Of a stretch of DNA of 64,000 nucleotides, positions 63,491 through 64,000 are shown in pieces. Position numbers and translations under genes: made by a program. Below the pieces are notes generated by a model that was given only the letters and a program-made list of their open reading frames with translations, was not told the DNA's origin and searched no databases. This DNA is from Streptomyces sp. S465 (GTDB taxonomy: Bacteria; Actinomycetota; Actinomycetes; Streptomycetales; Streptomycetaceae): NCBI RefSeq assembly GCF_026898115.1, contig NZ_CP114036.1:1178001-1242000 (forward strand). Reading direction: 5' to 3'. How positions within the stretch are numbered: position 1 is the stretch's first letter; every line of letters starts with the position of its first letter.

Positions 63491-63503
63491 GCAGGACATC
63501 TTA
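63481..63503 (-). promoter_or_regulatory. IclR promoter with overlapping inverted repeat
   Basis: TAAGAT (-10, 63503-63498 on the minus strand) is directly before the start codon. GTCCTG-n5-CAGGAC (63481-63497) is a perfect inverted repeat spanning the ATG, a likely autoregulatory site. Confidence 0.6.
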
Positions 63504-63591
63504 GCCGGACAAGGGAACCGGAGGCATGACGGTCGGCTCCCGAAGGGGCAGGCAGGGGGTCGGTGGGCGGTCGCCCGCGGAGCCGGCGGAG

Positions 63592-64000
63592 CTACTGCAC
63601 GGGCTGGTAGGCGTTACCGCCGTCACCGAGCAGTCTCTCGGCTTCGGCGTGGATCTCCTCGGGCGAGAGGCCGAAGTCGATGGACTTGCGGAAGGGCTGG
63701 CGGACGTCGCGCTCGATACGCAGGTAGACCTCGTTGCGGTTGCCCTCGGGGTCGAAGAAGTAGATGCCGAAGGCGTTGCCGTGGGTCACTTCCTGCTGCA
63801 CCTTGACGCCCTCCTCCTGGAAGCGCCGGTGGAAGGCCCGCAGGTCTTCCAGGGATTCGACACGCCAGGAGATCTGATGCTGCTGCTTGTCGCCGATGGG
63901 CGACGTGCGGCCGGTCTGGAGGACGAACTCGTGGTGTTCCTCATCGGGCCGGGCACTGAAGAACACGATCTGCAGTTCCTCGTCCTCGTCGGTCACGGTC
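63592..64000 (-). CDS. VOC family protein (glyoxalase/extradiol dioxygenase type), C-terminal part
   Basis: Partial gene entering from the right edge; 135 codons to the stop are visible. The frame is open to the edge, and the GTG 63996 inside it is probably not the true start, since the first half of a VOC domain would be missing. EEHHEFVLQTG carries a metal-ligand-type His, and GIYFFDPEGNRNEVYLRI the metal-ligand Glu of extradiol dioxygenases or glyoxalases. The C-terminal IDFGLSPEEIHAEAERLL is typical of catechol-2,3-dioxygenase-like members. Confidence 0.85.
   Translation of the reverse strand, partial: TVTDEDEELQIVFFSARPDEEHHEFVLQTGRTSPIGDKQQHQISWRVESLEDLRAFHRRFQEEGVKVQQEVTHGNAFGIYFFDPEGNRNEVYLRIERDVRQPFRKSIDFGLSPEEIHAEAERLLGDGGNAYQPVQ

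Overview
The window is high-GC actinobacterial DNA and looks like part of a Streptomyces chromosome. Third codon positions are overwhelmingly G or C, GTG and TTG starts are common, and several genes have a -10 hexamer 7 to 12 nt before the start codon, as expected for leaderless transcripts. Streptomyces hallmarks include an AbaA/WhiJ-type module (ATPase, XRE-DUF5753, DUF397), MurT/GatD, a tripeptidyl aminopeptidase, an S. griseus-type M28 aminopeptidase and a HutC/DasR-like GntR. From memory, the order pfkA - tap - urease - abaA-like triad - bioF/B/A/D - purB resembles S. coelicolor around SCO1210 to SCO1255; I could not check this here. No rRNA, tRNA, CRISPR array, insertion sequence or prophage was found.

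Layout. 0-6.4 kb: edge of an acyl-CoA dehydrogenase and its divergent TetR; peptide deformylase; murT-gatD (lipid II amidation); ATP-dependent phosphofructokinase; a CtaG-type oxidase assembly protein; a 51-residue membrane protein. 6.5-16 kb: epimerase, secreted tripeptidyl aminopeptidase, complete urease cluster ureABCFGD on the minus strand (no ureE, but UreG has a His-rich N-terminus), secreted zinc aminopeptidase. 15.7-21.5 kb: orphan Phd antitoxin divergent from a ClpP homologue, NlpC/P60 hydrolase, VOC protein, an unusual class III nucleotide cyclase homologue, and the AbaA-like triad. 21.5-26.3 kb: biotin genes bioF and bioBAD, divergently arranged. 26.4-33.8 kb: methyltransferase, an ABC ATPase without permease, F420-type oxidoreductase, GNAT protein, a tandem CNNM/CorC pair, small hypotheticals, SGNH hydrolase. 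33.8-45.4 kb: purB, mug, a ROK regulator, a GntR facing an SDR gene across a three-half-site operator, phoD behind a candidate PHO box, DUF1990, an ACT-GNAT fusion, a DUF885 peptidase. 45.6-50.6 kb: sbcCD nuclease with a large repeat-rich insertion in SbcC. 50.7-57 kb: a sulfonate-type operon (ssuCBA, LLM monooxygenase, OsmC) behind a predicted cysteine-type leader peptide and divergent from a GntR/FCD regulator. 57-64 kb: IMPACT protein, ferritin-like plus hemerythrin pair, DUF6098, a lysine-rich Rho-N-like protein, a TetR downstream of four operator-like repeats, a small monooxygenase, an IclR regulator and a partial VOC dioxygenase.

Most genes belong to core metabolism or cell-wall and stress physiology. 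The most unusual items are the nucleotide cyclase homologue whose base-selecting residues are replaced, the leader peptide of the sulfonate operon, the four-copy operator array before the TetR gene, the antitoxin that reads into its own terminator, and the repeat insertion in SbcC. Many intergenic regions also carry short perfect tandem duplications, suggesting active slippage or duplication in this strain.
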